Assembly: GCA_021200775.1 (NCBI GenBank)
Contig: JAJQGB010000009.1
Location: forward strand, 129,773 to 193,772
Direction: 5' to 3'
DNA: 64,000 nt
DNA from: Oscillospiraceae bacterium
Lineage (GTDB): Bacteria > Bacillota > Clostridia > Oscillospirales > Ruminococcaceae
Below the pieces are notes generated by a model. The model saw only the letters and a program-made list of their open reading frames with translations, searched no databases and was not told the DNA's origin. This document shows positions 62,379 to 64,000 of this stretch, one piece after another. Each line of letters starts with the position of its first letter. Position 1 is the stretch's first letter. The position numbers were made by a program, and so were the translations under genes.

Positions 62379-63152
62379 ATGATTCTTGACGAACTTGCCC
62401 GCAGTACTGTCAAGCGGGTTGAAAAAAGCAAGCTTGAGGCTCCGGAAGTGGTCGAGCAGGCGCTATCCATCAAAAAAGAAAAGCCGTTTTATCTCGAAGA
62501 GAAGCTTCGTGAACCCGGGATTTCATTTATCTGTGAAGTCAAGCGTGCTTCGCCCTCAAAAGGGCTGATTGCCCCCGACTTCCCGTATACTGAGATTGCC
62601 CGGGATTACGAAAAAGCCGGTGCGGATGCCATAAGCGTCCTAACAGAGCCAGAGTATTTCCTGGGGAGCAACCAGTATCTCGGCGAAATTCGCCGGGAAG
62701 TATCAATCCCGATACTCCGCAAAGACTTCACCGTCGACGAGTACCAGATTTATGAGGCTTTGACGATAGGTGCCGATGCAGTTCTTCTGATTTGCGCACT
62801 TCTGGATACGGAAACACTCCGGAAGTACATCGCCATTGCCGACAAGCTCGGACTGTCCTGCATTGTGGAAGCTCACGACGAAGCTGAAGTCAAATCCGCA
62901 CTTTCTGCGGGAGCACGAATCGTCGGAGTCAATAACCGTAACCTAAAAGACTTCACCGTCGACATCACTAATTCAGCCCGGCTTCGCAAGCTCGTGCCGT
63001 CGGACATCATCTTCATCTCCGAAAGCGGAATCAAGACGAGGGACGATGTTAAGAAGCTTGAAGACGAAAACGTCAACGCCGTCCTAATCGGCGAGACATT
63101 TATGCGGAGCCATGACAAGGCGGCAATGCTAAAAGAATTACGAGGTTTATGA
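62379..63152 (+). CDS. trpC: Indole-3-glycerol-phosphate synthase
   Basis: TrpC closes the indole ring. The 257-residue barrel has FICEVKRASPSKG near residue 50, KDFTVDEYQIYEA near residue 112, GVNNRNLKDF near residue 186 and ESGI near residue 212, the family motifs. Its stop overlaps the trpF start by four bases. Confidence 0.95.
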   Translation: MILDELARSTVKRVEKSKLEAPEVVEQALSIKKEKPFYLEEKLREPGISFICEVKRASPSKGLIAPDFPYTEIARDYEKAGADAISVLTEPEYFLGSNQYLGEIRREVSIPILRKDFTVDEYQIYEALTIGADAVLLICALLDTETLRKYIAIADKLGLSCIVEAHDEAEVKSALSAGARIVGVNNRNLKDFTVDITNSARLRKLVPSDIIFISESGIKTRDDVKKLEDENVNAVLIGETFMRSHDKAAMLKELRGL

Positions 63153-63784
63153 TGCCGGCAAAACTTAAAATCTGCGGATTAAAAAGGCGAGAGGATGCCG
63201 AGTATCTAAACGAAGCAAGCCCCGATTTCGCCGGCTTCGTTTTCGCTGGGGCAAAGCGCAAAATCGACTTTGAGACGGCAAAAGCTTTGCGGGAGATTCT
63301 CAACCCAGAGATAAAAACCGTCGGAGTATTCGTGAACGAAGATATCGGCTTCATCCAGAGGCTTGCCGACAATCACATAATCGACTTCGTCCAGCTTCAC
63401 GGCGACGAGGACAACGACTATATCGGAAGACTTCGGAAAGTCTGTAACCTGCCGATAATTAAAGCACAGAGAATCGCAAGTAGGGAAGACATCAAGCCGT
63501 TCGACGCCGATTACTACTTGTTCGACACTAAGCGCACAGGCGAATACGGCGGCACCGGCGAGAGCTTCGACTGGAGCGTTCTGTTGGATATTGAAAAGCC
63601 GTTCTTCCTTGCAGGAGGGATAAATTTAAGCAATCTCGACGAGGCATTGAGAATTGCCGAAGAAAAATCAGCCTTCGCCCTCGACATTTCAAGCGGTGTC
63701 GAGACGGACGGCTTCAAAGATAAACAAAAGATTCAAGAAACAGTCAGGAGAGTGAGAAATTATGAGCAACAGTGCAAGCACTAA
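63149..63784 (+). CDS. trpF: Phosphoribosylanthranilate isomerase
   Basis: TrpF performs the Amadori rearrangement before TrpC. The 211-residue barrel has [14 protein letters not shown] at the N-terminus with catalytic Cys, VQLHGDED near residue 79, and [12 protein letters not shown] with catalytic Asp in the [12 protein letters not shown] segment. It overlaps trpC (4 bases) and trpB (23 bases). Confidence 0.94.
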   Translation: MMPAKLKICGLKRREDAEYLNEASPDFAGFVFAGAKRKIDFETAKALREILNPEIKTVGVFVNEDIGFIQRLADNHIIDFVQLHGDEDNDYIGRLRKVCNLPIIKAQRIASREDIKPFDADYYLFDTKRTGEYGGTGESFDWSVLLDIEKPFFLAGGINLSNLDEALRIAEEKSAFALDISSGVETDGFKDKQKIQETVRRVRNYEQQCKH

Positions 63785-64000
63785 CCCTAACAGCAAGGGC
63801 AGATTCGGTATCCACGGCGGACAGTATGTCCCCGAAACGCTGATGAACGCCGTCAACGAGCTTGAAGAGGCTTATAACTACTATAAAAACGACCCGAAGT
63901 TCAACCGGGAACTCGACCGCCTTATGCGTGAATACGCAGGGCGTCCGTCGCTTCTTTACTATGCTGAGAAGATGACAAAAGACCTGGGCGGAGCGAAAAT
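63762..64000 (+). CDS. trpB: Tryptophan synthase beta chain, N-terminal part (partial)
   Basis: The first 79 codons are present: [20 protein letters not shown], then [18 protein letters not shown] and [16 protein letters not shown], the classical start of TrpB1-type beta chains. GTCAGGAG (63743-63750) precedes the ATG. The pyridoxal-binding lysine is outside the window. It overlaps trpF by 23 bases in another frame. Confidence 0.94.
   Translation, partial: MSNSASTNPNSKGRFGIHGGQYVPETLMNAVNELEEAYNYYKNDPKFNRELDRLMREYAGRPSLLYYAEKMTKDLGGAK

Overview
The window reads as a chromosomal segment of an obligately anaerobic, carbohydrate-fermenting gut Clostridia, most likely in or near the Oscillospiraceae/Ruminococcaceae. 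The basis is gene content: pyruvate:ferredoxin oxidoreductase, bifunctional AdhE, an [FeFe]-hydrogenase-like protein, many plant-polysaccharide glycosidases, two T-box operons, and Firmicutes-style promoters and Shine-Dalgarno sites. The genus assignment is inference. No rRNA, tRNA, CRISPR array, insertion sequence or prophage is visible.

Layout. 1-8.2 kb: end of ilvC, then ilvD-leuC-leuD-leuB (branched-chain amino acids), an AAA+ ATPase of DUF815 type, a TauE/SafE permease and a PlsC-like acyltransferase. 8.3-11.5 kb: a secreted and a cytoplasmic GH53 endo-galactanase. 11.5-12.5 kb: a free-standing structured RNA with its own promoter and terminator, directly upstream of a PBECR4-like predicted nuclease gene. 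12.6-21.7 kb: an ABC sugar importer (binding lipoprotein, two permeases, MsmX/MalK ATPase), an unrecognised 606-residue protein, a zinc-ribbon protein and a GH13 lipoprotein. 21.8-25.4 kb: a GNAT-type toxin-antitoxin pair, a secreted surface protein behind a structured leader, and a probable type I toxin-antitoxin locus between two identical terminators. 25.5-34.6 kb, mostly minus strand: PFOR, two extracytoplasmic foldases, the cysE-cysS operon behind a Cys T-box, and upp.

34.7-44.9 kb: a metallophosphoesterase, a LysM/G5/M23 peptidase, a flippase, a PC4-like protein, a YhcG nuclease, a VTC-DUF4956 pair, and a minus-strand operon with DUF2975, an XRE regulator and a polysaccharide deacetylase. 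45-58.7 kb: GH3 and GH43 xylan/arabinan enzymes, adhE, a phosphotransferase, tmk, a GH2 glycosidase with its GPH symporter behind a candidate leader-peptide attenuator, and an [FeFe]-hydrogenase-like protein. 58.7-64 kb: trpE-G-D-C-F-B behind a Trp T-box.

The genes fit a saprophytic gut life. Galactan, alpha-glucan and xylan/arabinan side chains are cut outside or inside the cell and imported by ABC or GPH systems. The sugars are fermented through PFOR, hydrogenase and AdhE. Scattered between genes is a family of short dispersed elements carrying CTCCCCT/AGGGGAG hairpins. They act as probable portable bidirectional terminators and repeatedly overlap the stop codons of flanking genes. The most unusual features are the RNA/PBECR4 module at 11.5-12.5 kb, the type I toxin-antitoxin locus at 25.0-25.3 kb, the structured leader at 22.76-22.94 kb, the attenuator at 53.2 kb and the repeat family.
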